The translations under genes were made by a program, and so were the position numbers. Positions 63,836 through 64,000 of a stretch of DNA of 64,000 nucleotides are shown piece by piece (position 1 is the stretch's first letter; every line of letters begins with the position of its first letter). Where the stretch lies: assembly GCA_022457155.1 (NCBI GenBank), contig JAJGOT010000033.1, forward strand, positions 1,809,001 to 1,873,000. The letters run 5' to 3'. This DNA comes from Cladopsammia gracilis. Its lineage: Eukaryota > Cnidaria > Anthozoa > Scleractinia > Dendrophylliidae. Under the pieces are notes generated by a model. That model had not been told where the DNA came from, did no database searches, and worked only from the letters and a program-made list of their open reading frames with translations.

Positions 63836-64000
63836 TCATACTGATTTTAATACTCGTACATTAGTTTTATTTTTAATTCGTCAATTTGGTCTCATTAGTA
63901 ATAGTAATTGAAATGAATGGAGTACAATTCAGGGAGTAATCGGGCGAATAATTTCAAGGGAACGATTTGAAATTTCGACATGCACGATCACCTTTGAATT
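63836..64000. other. Window end, intron 8 of gene 2
   Basis: No exon 9 (expected to begin GSS-like) was found before the edge. Confidence 0.5.

Overview
The window is eukaryotic nuclear DNA, AT-rich, with about 30 short coding exons carrying canonical GT-AG splice sites in long introns. The introns are dominated by inverted-repeat transposon remnants, tRNA-derived SINEs, truncated LINEs and long microsatellites. The protein type and the repeat mix suggest a cnidarian, most likely a stony coral. This is an inference from style and not a species identification.

Two tandem genes on the + strand encode paralogous M1-family zinc aminopeptidases (aminopeptidase N / glutamyl aminopeptidase type, type II membrane ectoenzymes). 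Gene 1 is complete from first exon to stop: 21 coding exons, ATG at 854 or 2043 and TAA at 39743-39745. The spliced frame closes exactly at 2886 nt, or 961 residues. It has GAMEN, HELAH-x18-E and the catalytic Tyr. Gene 2 starts at 41949 or 51196 and runs off the right edge after its eighth coding exon (62746). Coding exons 2 to 8 of the two genes match exactly in length (282, 181, 271, 121, 155, 114, 135 nt) and in intron phase, so gene 2 is a tandem duplicate. Each gene carries two homologous first exons that encode the cytoplasmic tail plus the membrane anchor and splice in the same phase.

Layout. 1-7313: both first exons of gene 1, a local tandem duplication, small MITEs and a 2.6 kb inverted-repeat element holding a SINE and a decayed finger-like ORF. 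7314-12890: exons 2-5, with a 1.6 kb array of an 80 bp satellite in intron 4 and a diverged inverted relative of that repeat in intron 2. 12891-19573: exons 6-10, a LINE fragment nested in another repeat, and a hexanucleotide microsatellite. 19574-25981: intron 10, largely filled by a 3.7 kb giant foldback element and a second nested palindrome. 25982-39745: exons 11-21, with palindromic MITEs, a hAT-type element with a transposase fragment, and piggyBac-like MITEs. 39746-41948: intergenic. 41949-62746: gene 2, with a near-perfect 2.1 kb TTAA foldback between its two first exons. 62747-64000: intron 8 of gene 2 with a second nested LINE.

The host genes are ordinary in function. The unusual content is the structure around them: giant palindromes, a satellite with an outlying inverted relative, two LINE insertions whose empty sites are preserved elsewhere in the same window, duplicated first exons, and a paralog whose GAMEN motif reads SGMEN.
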